Part shown: piece by piece, positions 21,522-32,929 of the stretch
How positions within the stretch are numbered: position 1 is the stretch's first letter
Layout: every line of letters starts with the position of its first letter
DNA from: Heterobilharzia americana
Taxonomy: Eukaryota; Platyhelminthes; Trematoda; Strigeidida; Schistosomatidae
Reading direction: 5' to 3'
Assembly (NCBI GenBank): GCA_944470555.2
Contig: OX104130.1
Location: 54,097,491-54,161,490 of the forward strand
DNA: 64,000 bases
Made by a program: the position numbers and the translations under genes
The notes under the pieces: model-generated
The model's input: the letters and a program-made list of their open reading frames with translations, nothing else
What the model was told of the DNA's origin: nothing
Databases searched by the model: none

Positions 21522-22570
21522 TTGAGACATATTTTGTCCACAATAAATTCATCTTGTCACAAATTGACTCGTTGGTTAGCAAAGAAATTGGAACCCATCA
21601 GACAAAAGTTCGGAAATCACAGCTTGAAGGATACATTCCAATTCTCCGAAGAACTGGATAGATTGAATATCTCAGATAAACTCATGGTATCATTTTGTTT
21701 TCTCATTATTTACGAATATACCAGTGAATGAAACAATAAACATAGTCTGTAAACAGTCGAATCTACTACCATTGCCGGAAACAAAACTCAAACAATTACT
21801 GCTCCTCTGTACAAAAGGTGTTCAGTTCCAGTTTAATAATCAGCTATACTGGCAAACTGATGCAGTGACTATGGGTTCACTACTAGGACCTTTCCTAGCT
21901 GATATATACCTAGCTCATCTCGAGTAAACAAGTCTGAACTCTGCGAAGAAGGAAAGGATACATTACTGCAGATATATCAATTATGCTTCCCTTATTTGTG
22001 ATAATATGAATCACACGTCAAAGCAGTTCGATATCTTCAATCAACCTTATCAAAAAATTAATATTACAATGGAATATGAAAATGAGGGCAGACTCATTTT
22101 TTAGAATCTGAGTATAAGACAGAGATGCGACAGTATAATTGATAAAACTATACACAGAAAATAAATGTGGACTGGTCAGTAGCTCTACTACAGTTATTTC
22201 TGTCGTGTCATCTATAAGCGCAGTTTGGTCAAGACATTATTCAATAGAATAAAAACTCTGTGCTATAAAGATAAAAAAGAAAGATTTCGGGGTCATTGAC
22301 CAGGCTCTTATAATGTACGGATATCCAAAGAAACTCATCATCAAGTACGAAAGAGAATTTATTGAGAGACCAAAACACCCAGTTGTTAAGAAGAAGTCTG
22401 TTATCCTTCGTCGAGCATTCAAAGGTGATGAGACATCTGAAAGAATAGACAAAAGAATGAAGGCTGCACAGAGTAGGAGCTTCCCTACTGACAGACTGGT
22501 GTCACTTTACAACACAGTATGCTCAATAACACAGTTGAATGTAGACAAGCACCCATCTCATGTCATTTCC
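21522..22570 (+). mobile_element. PLE reverse-transcriptase region, truncated by LINE A5
   Basis: TDAVTMGSLLGPFLADIYLA at 21857-21916 is the Penelope RT motif (AMGSPLGPLLADIxxAHLE). The earlier frame 21522-21731 (LTRWLAKKLEPIRQKFGNHS) resembles the upstream RT region. After a gap with stops, 22313-22570 encodes MYGYPKKLIIKYEREFIERP and ILRRAFKGDETSERIDKRMK, the post-RT segment leading to GIY-YIG. The element stops at about 22570 where LINE family A begins. An inverted, nearly identical copy of 22313-22570 lies at 25827-25570. Confidence 0.85.
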
Positions 22571-25190
22571 AAACCATCGTGTGTCGAGAAGCACTCGGTA
22601 AAATGATGAGTGAGAATGGAGAACTATTTGCAGATTTCTGCGCATTCAACGAGTTGGTTATTGGAGTCAGGCAGTGTGTACAAACAAAAGCATGTTCACA
22701 AAGTGACATACAATCGATCTCACCAGATGGTAACACTACACTAAATATCAGATCAATTTCATCTCAGTGTGAAGAAAGTGGAGACGCTGCTTTCTGGACA
22801 CAAGATCAGATGAAGAAGGGGAGCAGTTGTGTGTTCACACCACTCACTATCTAGTGCAAGGAACCCGACTTCCAAATCAAATTGAAAGCCTTCACAGAAG
22901 TTGATGATGATAGACCACAGTTGAAGTTGAACACCCAGAACAGAAACTGAACTGAAGGTCGAAACTTCAAACGACATCTTCATTTCTGTCAGTCATCACA
23001 AAGAAATGGGAGACATTAAGCAACATATTCGAGGAAACCTACTTGGATAAAACTGGAACCCTTTGAAAGCTATGCGCAACGCAACCTGCATAAACATATT
23101 AGGAAGAAAGAAGACGGGACAAGGAATGGATCTCAATGGACACATGGAAGCTGATAGAACAGAGAGAGGAAGATGTTGAAAGAGGAGATGAGCCAGTGCA
23201 AGGATGCACAACGAAAAGAGGAACTGAGTACAATGTATCAAACAATACACTGGACAACGAAGTGAAGAAGAGTGCGCTGGAGGACAAAAGACACTTGCAC
23301 GACAGACTAGCAAGTGAAGCAGAACAGGCTGCTGGTAGGTGACAAAGACAGAGGCCGGACAACATAATATCAAGTAACCAGGTTACAGTCTGTGTGGTAG
23401 GGAAGAGATCAACTCAGACGAAATCAGTGAGAGATAGTGAAGGAAAGCTGGATGGCAAAGAGGAGAAACAAAGGCAGTGATGGCCTGACCACTTCAAGGA
23501 ACTCTTGAGTCGACCACCACCTGTGACTTGTTCAGAAATACTACCAGCAGCTCAGTCATGGAACTGCCCTTGATCGCAAACAAGCACCGAAAACAGACGC
23601 AGAGACAACTGCAGACATGCTCACACCACACCACTATTGCAGGAGGTTTGGAAGGAAGGGAGGAAAGTTACCTGTCCATTGATCGGAAGAAGGGCTAACT
23701 TGTCAAACTCCTAAAGAAGGGAGACCTGAGTATTATTAAGGACTGGCGCGGAATCATGCTCCTGTCCACACCAAGTGGGTAAGAGACCAAAAGATGCTCT
23801 CGATTCAAAATTATCACTGGAACAGACTGGATTCGGTACGAACATATCATGTGCGGATCACATTGCAACGCTGCGTTACGCATCATCATAGGACAGAGCA
23901 TAGAATAGCATTCAGCTGTATCGTTGCTTCGAATCAACTTCATCGACTATGAAGAGGCCTTCAACAGCGTCAACCGAGAATTAATTTAGCCGGCAGCTGC
24001 TTCAACACTACGCTTTCAGTGTCACAAACTTATATGAACTTTATTCAATCAACAGGAGCTATATGCTACATGATGCTACATGCCAAATGATTCACAATGG
24101 AATGCTAAGTGATGTCTTTGAAATGAAGACAAAAGTAAAACGAGGCTGCCGCCTAATATCACCGGCCATCTTCGTCATTGTGGTCGACTGGATCATGCAG
24201 CGAAATATGAGGAGCGACATGAGCACACGCTGGCTGGACCAATGAAGAGACCCCAGAAGAAGATTTGGATTTCGCTCGTGATGATTTATGTCTGATGTAG
24301 CACAAACTCGAAGATCTACAGGAGAAAACTAACAAGTTGGTAAGAGGACAGACAGAGAATATGGGAACTCAAGTGAACGTAGATAAGACAGAGGTGATAA
24401 GATACCAAACCAACAACAGCATCAACAACAGGAAGCATCAATCACCATGAACAGGAGAAACCTGAAGGAAGTAGTCTCTTTCACCTACCTGGGCAAGGTT
24501 CCATCGTTCCAACTACAGGCGGCGACGGTGGCACAGATGAGGATGTGTAAGCCAAGATCGGAAACGCAGACAAGACAGGCCTTCCTTCATTACCTTAAAA
24601 TCAGTGTGGTAATCCACTGCACTGCACTCAGCATAAAGCATGAAGAGGATCTGGATTTTCAACACTAATGTCAGTGAAGTCAGTCACTGTTTCTGTGTGA
24701 TGATTGACAGACTTGGCGTGTCACAAAAAGTATTTCCAACAAACTACAGACATTCGTCAACAGCTACTGCCTACTCTCGCTCGATACTGAAGGTCTGATC
24801 AGATGGCTAGAAAGAATAAGCAATAAGCAACTCTGGCTGGTTGGCTGACTGGCTGGCTGGCTGGCTACGAACCAACCAAGAACCCATCACCCAACAAATA
24901 TGCAGAAGAAATTGGAGATGGACTGTATTTGGCATACACTGAGAAGACGGTTTGGGGACATCATGCGTCAGGTCAGTTCAGGCCAGGCCATCGAGTGGAA
25001 AGCAAATGGGAAACGAGTTTTGCGTGTAAGGGTGACATGAAGGAGATGGTGTGAGGAAGAAATGGAAACTTGTTGGCAGGCAGTGGTGGAGTCAGGTTGA
25101 AAAGACTGAGTAGGACAAAGTCGAATGGTGACGTGTTGCTGAATCCCTGTGTTGGAGTAGGAACCCAGTGGAAAAATAATAATAATAAGT
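22571..25190 (+). mobile_element. LINE family A copy 5, long but heavily decayed
   Basis: Starts inside the endonuclease (GRE)EALGKMMSENGELFADFC at about 22586, then NELVIGVRQCVQ. The connector follows (23130-23340, MDTWKLIEQREED; ALEDKRHLHDRLASEAEQAAGR), then RT around 23940-24300 (NFIDYEEAFNSVNRE; the FADD equivalent is damaged) and the C-terminal region (24430-25170). The tail is AATAATAATAATAAG. Numerous indels are present; for example a (GGCT)n expansion at 24835-24865 splits the C-terminal part. It is clearly older than copies 1 and 4. Confidence 0.9.
24835..24866. repeat. GGCT/GACTGGCT microsatellite inside LINE A5
   Basis: Repeated GGCTGGTTGGCTGACTGGCT units have expanded at the point where family A normally reads GAACGAAGCAACCAAG. 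Confidence 0.75.
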
Positions 25191-25269
25191 AATTAATAAA
25201 GCGATGATGCAATCAAAAGAAAAGGAAGGACTATATACATACACATGCAGTAAATTATATACAGTTACC

Positions 25270-25865
25270 GATATAAAGAAAGGTTAGTTACAGTCTCTTT
25301 TTGAGTACATAGGTCAGGTGGAAAATGTTTGGTGGCAACATCTTCCAATAACCGTAATAAACGCGGTATTTTTCTTTTGATGACTGTCCTGAAGGAGTTA
25401 TAAACACCTATTTGACATCCTATTACCATCAGGTACCTGGAAATTGCGTTGGGAAACTCCCTGTAACCTTTCAGACACAGATGTTTTGGAGTATAACTCG
25501 TAAAACCGAATTAACGCCCTTCTTCAGATCCTTCCCACAAGTACATGCGAATCGACATACACAGTTGGAAATGACATGAGATGGGTGCTTGTCTACATTC
25601 AACTGTGTTATTGAGCATACTGTGTTGTAAAGTGACACCAGTCTGTCAGTAGGGAAGCTCCTACTCTGTGCAGCCTTCATTCTTTTGTCTATTCTTTCAG
25701 ATGTCTCATCACCTTTGAATGCTCGACGAAGGATAACAGACTTCTTCTTAACAACTGGGTGTTTTGGTCTCTCAATAAATTCTCTTTCGTACTTGATGAT
25801 GAGTTTCTTCGGATATGCGTACATCATAAGAATCTTGGAAATATAATCACTTCTTCTTAAGCTAT
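25270..25865 (-). mobile_element. PLE 3' region, inverted relative to the 21.5-kb PLE
   Basis: Minus strand from 25827: AYPKKLIIKYEREFIERPKH, then FKGDETSERIDKRMKAAQSR, then HVISNCVCRFACTCGKD, the cysteine-rich lead-in to GIY-YIG. The YIG core is deleted or shifted; afterwards (about 25450-25280) GCQIGVYNSFRTVIKRKIPR and FPPDLCTQKETVTNLSLYR correspond to the end of the GIY-YIG domain. A PLE of the same lineage as that at 21.5 kb, but on the opposite strand. Confidence 0.85.
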
Positions 25866-25869
25866 AATA

Positions 25870-26160
25870 AGTGGTTGTATTTCAAACGAATTAAAACAGC
25901 ATAAAAGCTGTGGCAATTTTAATAACCATTATTCGTATTCTGTATCCATTCTGCATTGCAGTACATCTTGATATCTTAACCGAGTTATTCAACTACCAAA
26001 TTTCTCCTGAAATCTAAAGACGTTGTTTCCTAAACACTCACACCACACCACACAGGAGGAAAAATATTAAAATCATTTAAGCATTTCACAGCTACCTGTC
26101 GCTGAGCACATATATCTCACTCATCGATAAATAAACACTGTACTATAGACTTATAAATGA
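25870..26160. other. No gene recognised
   Basis: AT-rich spacer. Confidence 0.5.
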
Positions 26161-26164
26161 ACTG

Positions 26165-27385
26165 TAGTGAATGTTTTTAACGCGACTCTGTAGAAGGCTC
26201 TGTACTCGAGGGCTTGTGGATTTGTTACAGCCTATGGTGAGTTGTCATGTGAGTTATATATGTCAAGTGGTGTCCATCAGGGATGTCCACTCTCTCCATT
26301 CTTATTCAGTTTTACCATAGACTTGCTTTTACAGGTCTCCCTCTGGTTGTGTGACTTCGTAGGAGACTCCTTGGTAGATCTACAGTACAGGGATGACATA
26401 GCCATGGTTTTGGAGATTCTGACAACATACAGAGTCTTCCGCACATCTTTGGTGCCAATGTTAGAATGTTTGGGATGCGTTTCTCATCACTCAAATGTAA
26501 ATTGTTACTTCGGGATCGATGTTCATGGGTGCCTTGTCTAACAATAGGGAGTGAAATGATTAAGCGCGTTGACCACTTCACCTACTTGCGAAGTCGGATC
26601 AGCCCTTGTCTGTTAATGGCTAACAGAATATCCACATAGATACAAAAGGCCCGCTAGGCCTTTGCCAACCTACGTCATCCACGGTGTCGCCAAGATATCC
26701 GATTGCCAGTTAGGGATCGAGTGTACTGCGTTGCAGTTCTCTCTGTTCTATTGTATGGCTCTGAGACAGCCATTAAGGGTATAGGATATGAGAAGGCTTC
26801 TGTTGTTTGGCCGCCATCGCCTTTGTCGCATAGGCAGTGTGTCAGAAGTCAGGTGTAGTTTTTTAGGGAGGAGAGGAAAGTCAACCGATGTGGTTGTGAA
26901 TTTTCATCAGCTGAGCTGGTTAGGACATGTGTTAAGCACGTCTAGCCACCATATGCCTTGTCACTGAATTTTAGCTGGAGTAAGTTGAAACTAGAAAAAA
27001 TTTAGAGGTGGCAGGATTTATACATGGCATCAATGTATGAAATCTTCTACTGTCGGTCTCAGCAGTTTAGGGAAATGTAAACTTCCCTGTTGGGGTCTGT
27101 GTGACAACAGAAACCAATGCTTGGAGACTCTGCCTGATATGGTTCAGAACTGATCTCAGTGGTGGAGATGTCCCCACAAATTTTCTTCATCTTGATAATC
27201 ATACCAAATTTCAGCGTTGCTTCATTCCTTCTCATACTTTTCCCACGACTTTCTACCACTTTAACTGATTTCTTTTCTATTTATTTATCTTTCATCATAG
27301 TGTATTCTCGCTTAATGTGCTGATATCAAGTGTGGCAATTTGAACCGTTACGCAGTAATGATTGTTCCTATGTTGATCTTGTTTG
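26165..27385 (+). mobile_element. LINE family B copy 2, decayed
   Basis: Plus strand: SSGVHQGCPLSPFLFSFTID (26257-26316), a catalytic region altered to LQYRDDIAM (26377-26403; YADD became YRDD), and a FTYLRSRISP-like stretch (about 26579). Later the SVLLYGSET equivalent (about 26743), the C-terminal block around 26880-27040, and a 3' end TGTGGCAATTTGAACCGTTACGCAGTAAT (27329-27357) that matches the 3' end of B1 (12929-12905, minus). Confidence 0.85.
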
Positions 27386-27625
27386 TCTGTCTACGACTCA
27401 AAACCTAGCACATAAAAGCCTGTTTTGTGCAAAATCAAATCCTATAAAATTCAAGAGGAAGATTATTTTAACTTTGTCATATAGAACATTCTCTTGAGAC
27501 TCTTAGTACTTGTGAGTACTTGAAAGTTATGGACGTAATATTTTGATGATGAAATCAAAAACATTTGGTCATCTAAAGTTCATCTGAAGAATAAGACAGA
27601 ATTATATCAGTCATCTTTATCCTCC
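27386..27625. other. Spacer, nothing recognised
   Basis: AT-rich, no motif. Confidence 0.5.
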
Positions 27626-27800
27626 AAGTTAGCATTCATCATAGAATGACATCAGCTGAATATCCATAGAAAACATCAGAGGACTGGAAGGCTGTTTTAC
27701 CCTCATACTGAACTCTTCTGTAGTGTGCACTCACAACCCTATCAGGTGTCGAACCTAGGACCTTTAGGTTCTCTGGTCAGATAGCTGCCACTCAGCATAG
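27626..27800 (-). mobile_element. Hammerhead SINE (family II), decayed, minus copy of pair
   Basis: Family pattern GCATTCATCATAGAATGACA at the 3' end, tRNA-like half at about 27770-27740. The hammerhead segment is mutated (CAGAAGA and AAAAC in place of the core boxes). Confidence 0.7.
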
Positions 27801-27875
27801 GGTCAATGATGTTTCCGAACCTGAAATTAGTAAATCTCAACAAACCTCCAAAGCTGAGATACTGTATGGTGTTAG

Positions 27876-27985
27876 TTAGTGACTTGCTTCGAGATGAGAT
27901 TTCCCGAAGTTCTAATGAGAGGCTGACCTCGTCAGGCCAACTAAGTTGAACGTGGGGACAAGTACTCAACGACGGCATTCAATGA
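27876..27985. repeat. Dispersed repeat between paired SINEs
   Basis: Reverse complement of the repeat at 16970-17085 (shared blocks GTTAGTGACT, CCCGAAGTTCTAATGA and GGACAAGTACTCAACGACG here). Confidence 0.6.
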
Positions 27986-28032
27986 AGGTCACGCTATGCC
28001 ACTGACTGGTAGAAGTAGGAAAATGTAAAAAA

Positions 28033-28225
28033 CTGGACTCTAACCCAGTGATTAGATGATAACGTGCTGACTGCGAAACCTGATGTTCATGGTTTCGATC
28101 TATGAACGGGTTATATTTGCTCATTAATAAGGAGTTCTATAACACGATGAAACAGCCATCCAGTCCTCCAAAGTTTCCAGTGGTTCTCCAAGTGAAATCA
28201 GCTTGTGATGAATACTAGTTTGGAA
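28033..28225 (+). mobile_element. Hammerhead SINE (family II), decayed, plus copy of pair
   Basis: CCCAGTGATTAGATGATAACGTGCTGAC (A-box region, 28048-28075) and GGTTTCGATCTATGAACGGG (B-box region). The hammerhead remnant AAGGAGTTC...GATGAAACAGCC lies at about 28130-28155, and the tail is ATGAATACTAGTTTGGAATC. It faces away from the copy at 27626-27800. Confidence 0.7.
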
Positions 28226-28281
28226 TCAATAAATTCCTACAAACCAAATTGAATCTTTATCTTCCTCTTTTTTTGTCAATA

Positions 28282-28345
28282 TTTTAGGTAAAATATATTC
28301 GTATTTCTGACAAAATTAAATGCAAAATTCAACTGACTGTTTTTT
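28282..28345. repeat. ~60-bp direct repeat shared with 30929-30990
   Basis: GGTAAAATATATTCGTATTT and CTGACAAAATTAAATGCAAA recur at 30932 onwards with few differences. There the repeat abuts a PLE fragment, so it may be PLE-flanking sequence. Confidence 0.65.
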
Positions 28346-28439
28346 TCTAAAACTGCTAAAACTCTGCAGAGTCTTTTAGTTGCGAAATTTTTAAACTTAT
28401 ATACTTGCATGATATCAACTGGATAGGGAAACTAATGAT

Positions 28440-28620
28440 GGTTAGTGACTAACAGACGGATCCAAGACGAGCTTCTCAGCCTATTTGAGAGTTGTCAGCT
28501 AGATATACCTTCCTCCCAGTGAGTAATTTTGTCCCCACTGGGCTGTAATGCAAAACCAATCACTTTGAATATCAAAGCGTTACCTACTAGACCACTGCAG
28601 CATTTGAGGCATACCTATTA
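28440..28620 (-). mobile_element. Sm-alpha-like SINE with degenerate hammerhead
   Basis: Minus strand: CAGTGGTCTAGTAGGTAACGC (A-box-like, about 28604-28584), GTGATTGGTTTTGCATTACA, then GCTGACAACTCTCAAATAGG (about 28493-28474) with GAGAAGCTCGTCTTGGATCC. The core boxes are altered (CTGACAA, GAGA). Confidence 0.75.
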
Positions 28621-29117
28621 TCTTAACTGCACTATGTATCCCCCAATTCTTTGATTTTATATAAATAGTGGTTTCATCCCACCCTATTGTGTGGTTGTGT
28701 GTTGATGCTTACATTAAAATACCCGAAACATTTTCTAGACTGTCCACCCTATTGAGGTCAGTGCTTCTGCTTTCGTTTAAATCCCTATGTTCCTATAATC
28801 TAAGCCTAATACGGTTAGGTGGAGACAGAGATTGATTGCTGAAGCTTTGTTCATCGAATCAATATTCATTGCATGTAATAAGAACGAAGCAATATCTACA
28901 CCAGGGATATGGAAAGTTCTACTACCGATGAAATAAAGAATATATGGTGATGGGATGATAAAAATCAGATGCCGAAAGCTATGTGGTTACTCTGTATGAA
29001 TATGTTCTATAATTTATGCTCGAAACGTCATCCTGTAAGTAATATACTGTCATATAGTGTGCTATATCAAATAAACAAACTAATTTGAAGTCATATAGTT
29101 AATACCTATATTTACTG
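28621..29117. other. No gene recognised
   Basis: Contains CATCCCACCCTATTGTGTGG (about 28675), related to the repeat near 10.98 kb. Otherwise AT-rich. Confidence 0.4.
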
Positions 29118-30316
29118 TTTATTATTATTATTTGTCCCTTGGGTTCCTAATGGAACATAGGGATTCAGTAGCACGTCTCCACTCTACTCGCTCTGTTCTA
29201 TGAAATCTTTTGAACCTGGCTCCACGACTGCCCACAAGCTTTCATTTCTTCTTCACATAACATCTCCTCCATGTCACCCTCACCTTGGACGCCCAACTCG
29301 TCGTTTCCCATCTGGATTCCACTCGAGTGACTGGCCTGGCGCGTGATGTCTCCAGTCGGCTTTCTCAGTGTATGCCCAATCTGTCTCCACTTCCTTCCAG
29401 TGCATATTTGTTGAGTGATAGGTTCTTGGTTGGTTCGTTGTCAGCCACCCACCCAGAGTTTCTTGTTGCTTATTATTTCTGACCATCTGATCTTCAGTAA
29501 CGAGCCAGCGTAGGCAGCTGTTGATGAATGTCTGTAGTTTGTTGGAAATGCCCTTGATGACGCGCCAAGTCTCTGAAACATTTAAGGGCACTGACTTGAC
29601 ATTGGTATTGAAAATCCAAATCTTGTTCTTGATGCTGAGTGCAGTAGATCTCCACACTGGTTTCAGGTTAATGAACGCCTGTCTTGCTTTTCCGATTCTG
29701 ACTTTCCTCGTCTCTGCTGCCTGTAGTTGAGACAGTGCTTCCTAGATAGGTGAAGGAGGTTACTTTCTTTAAGTTTTTCCCGTTGATGTTGATCGGAGTT
29801 TGTTGTTGTTGGTGGTGGCTTTGGTTGGGTATCTTCACCTCTATCTTCTCTGTATTCACTTGAAGTCCCGTCTTCACTGCCCTGTCTCTTCTGTCAACTT
29901 GTTGAATTTTGCCTGTAGATCTTCAAGTTTGTGTGACATTAGACTCAAGTCATCGGCGAAATCCAAATCTTCTAGGTTCTTTTCTCCAGTCCAGCGTATG
30001 CCCATCTTCTTGCTCCTCACTGTTTGTTGCATGATCCAGTCCAGTCGACCACAACACAATCAGGAACATCATGGGTGATAGTAGACAGCCTTGTTTCACT
30101 CCTGTCTTCACCTCAACAGCGTCACTGAGCTTCCCATTGTGAATTACTTGGCCGGCATATGGCGTCTTCATATAGTTGTTGGATGAGGCTGATAAAGGTT
30201 TGTGGTATTCCGTAGTATTGAAGCAGTTTCCAAATTACTTCTCAGTCGACGCTGTCAAGGCTTTCTCAAAGTCGATGAAGTTGAGGTAGAGGGTTGACTG
30301 CCATTCTATACTCAAA
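29118..30316 (-). mobile_element. LINE family A copy 6, 3' half
   Basis: Minus strand, from DFEKA region remnants (about 30270) through VIHNGKLSDAVEVKTGVKQG (30141-30082) and DLDFADDLSLMSHKLEDLQA (about 29970-29911) to RSTALSIKNKIWIFNTNVKS (about 29651-29592) and the ATAAACAGT/(TAA)n tail at 29133-29118. Homology to A1 stops at CCATTCTATACTC (30313). Frameshifts at about 29870 and 29660. Confidence 0.9.
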
Positions 30317-30439
30317 TATTCTTATCACTGTTGTGTGATATGATTAGTTGATCCCAAATTATGGAATGATGTATTAGGGAATCGACATATATAACAATGT
30401 ACTACCGTCTTGGTTAGATTGTGTTTTCTGAGTTGGGTT

Positions 30440-30950
30440 GTTTAATTATGGAACTGTCATCATCTTCCTGGACAATATCTTCACCACTAACTTCAGTATG
30501 AAGTGAGCTGTCAATATCTATCCGTGAGTGATTTAGTAGCTTGACCTGACCAACTGGCTTGTGATTAGTTGTTTCTTTCAATTGTTGTGACATTGACTAC
30601 ATGGCTGTTCCTCTGCTTCACCTCTCACCTCTCTGTCGTTTATCATTCTCCTCATTCGTTGATAGATTGGGTCTATCATGTCTATACATCTATTGATTGC
30701 TGGTTGACTGACCTGAATGCAAAACTTATAGAATTCTCTGATATTCTCTGTGTTTCCTCTCTCCATCCAAAATTTCTACATAGTCGAAATTGCATTCATG
30801 TCTAGAGTTGTTATCCACATGCATTGAAATGAGTGATGAAATGTCGTGACATTTAATATCCGATTGGTGTTCATGTAGACAAAGGCGAAGAGGGTGACCA
30901 CTTTGTCCAATGTAGTGTTGACTACATACTTGGTAAAATATATTCATATT
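30440..30950 (-). mobile_element. PLE 3' fragment with GIY-YIG start motif
   Basis: Minus strand: CSQHYIGQSGHPLRLCLHEH (30926-30867) is the GIY-YIG entry motif. MHVDNNSRHECNFDYVEILD and later INDREVRGEAEEQP follow to about 30440. Nearly co-linear and highly similar in DNA to 46310-46795, so both come from one PLE lineage. Confidence 0.85.
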
Positions 30951-31595
30951 TCTGACAAAATTAAACGCAAAACTCAGCTGACTGTTTCGCCTCAGCCTGA
31001 GTACTGGATATTAGAATGTTTCATTTATATTTTGAACAAACTTATGAAATGACAGCTATACTAGCAAAACTTAGTTTCTAAACTTTTATTATTATACAAT
31101 TTATGTCAAGAAAAAGTTTTTGGGAATGGAAACTGTTTAAAATTCTCCCAACAAAGAGAAAAAGAAAGTATCCTTCAATTCTTATGGATCATAATCTACC
31201 TCTTGAGAGAAGAAGATCAGGTTGTGTAAAAATAATATCAATAATTGAATTTAGACTATAAAACGCTTAACATTTAGTCTGTTACTCTTGAAAGATATCA
31301 TTCCATACCTTTTTCTTGACTAAACAATAATCTCACAATTCTAGTTAAATAGAGGACAATGAAATGAATTCAATTTAATTACAGAGAAAAAATTATTTTC
31401 ATTTTGTTTAAATTATCTGTAAGAAAGAATTCACAAATTTGAATTGTTGATTTATCACAATGAAAGCCACTTTTAAATGAACAATTGAATGGCAACTAAA
31501 GAAAGGAATTTAATAGATCAGTTTTCTGTTCCCCTTTCGACTTTTATTACTTAAACATTTTTAGTAATAAAGTAATAACCATAAAGTATTTTAGG
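30951..31595. other. AT-rich stretch, no gene recognised
   Basis: No motif other than the 28.3-kb shared repeat at its start. Confidence 0.5.
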
Positions 31596-31599
31596 TAAC

Positions 31600-31725
31600 A
31601 AGACGTGTTTCATCATGTTTGAAGCCTGTTAGGTGAATATATCCACCTTCCAATGGGTAATACTGTTCTTACTGATACTCAATACAGCATAAATTACCGG
31701 TAATATCGAGGCATCTGCACAATAG
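31600..31725 (-). mobile_element. Sm-alpha-like SINE, degraded, minus copy of pair
   Basis: Co-linear with the 28.4-kb copy: AGACGTGTTTCATCATGTTTG, GTGAATATATCCACCTTCC, GGGTAATACTGTTCTTACTG. The hammerhead boxes are not intact. Confidence 0.6.
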
Positions 31726-31799
31726 TCCATATGCTAATAGTGGGTAGTCAGTTTGACTCAAATCAACCAACAACAATAAACAATACGTTCTTATATCAA

Positions 31800-31985
31800 A
31801 TAATATCCATTGCACAAGGAATAGTTATCGTAACACAGTAGCCTTGTGCATAACGTTTTAGAATTTGAAGTGATACATGCATGACTCTAGTCTCAGTTAT
31901 AAAAAGATCACTCACTGGTATGCAGGTATGTCCAACTGATGAGTTCCAGATAGGAAAAAAAAATGAATATTATAGACTGTTAACA
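31800..31985 (+). mobile_element. Sm-alpha-like SINE, plus copy of pair
   Basis: AGTTATCGTAACACAGTAGCCTTGTGCATAACG (31821-31853) matches the head of the 16.2-kb copy. Then GTCCAACTGATGAGTTCCAGATAGGAAAA (31930-31958) retains the CTGATGA box and a TTCC/GGAA stem II, but the second box has become an A run. Faces away from the 31600-31725 copy. Confidence 0.7.
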
Positions 31986-32925
31986 TTAAATTAAGCTGTC
32001 AGCAGAATTGAGGCATCTATGCAGGAACCCTTATGTCAACAATAGCTGATCATTGAGCACAATCAGCGGCTGAAATCTACAAGCTAAAATATCTTTCCTC
32101 AGACTCTTAGTTCTATTTGTTTGTAGAATAGAATGGTTTATCTTCACAGTTAAAGTTCCTTAGAGAAGAGTTAAATCTTAACTCAGATCAATTATCTATT
32201 ATTCTATGATTGATGCTGTTTAGCAATTACGTCAAATTGACACTAACTTTACGAAGATTGATAATTCACAAATTATCAGCGTTTCTCACAAGCGATTAGT
32301 TTTTTAACGAAACATGAGTGATTCCAACACATCTAGTAGATGCAAATTATTTGATCATGATTTCAGATTGTAAACTTTGAACCAGAAATGTCATAAAGTG
32401 AGTTGTTAAAAACTATTCAAGTTGATCTCTTAATTACCCCCAAATAGATGTGAATAATCTGGTAATTGAAAAACTAACTCCGTTGTCTTATCATCCATTT
32501 ACGCAAACAAGTTGAGTTCAAGAAGTTAAAATGTCTTTTGTTCACTTTTAAACTGTTAGAAAACTAGTTTAGTTACACATAGTCAAAATTTCAGGTTCAT
32601 CAGACCAATATTGGGTGTGATAGACACTTTTCAGTAATGAATTCACCCCTTGGTGATCAGCAACTGAATCGAGAACAGACATATCGGTCTGTTTGGCACT
32701 CGACAGCTGAATGTACTTGCACTTGTAAACACTTGATACAATAACCTTTAAATTTCAGAATCATGTAGCTTCATACAAAATGTCAGCGTGCTATAATTAG
32801 TTGTCAATGCCATTCAAAGAATTTTGGGCTCCTCTGAAAAACCTACACTTTAATAAACCTCTCCATATCGATAACCCACTTGAATAGTTAACCAGTATCT
32901 TAAGTTTCGGAATAAAAAGACATAT
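31986..32925. other. No gene recognised
   Basis: AT-rich; no motif. Confidence 0.5.
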
Positions 32926-32929
32926 GCTA

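Noticed and set aside
29100..30335. Target-site duplication for LINE A6
   Set aside because: ATATTTACTGTTT versus ATATTCTTATCACTGTT requires a gap; not reliable.
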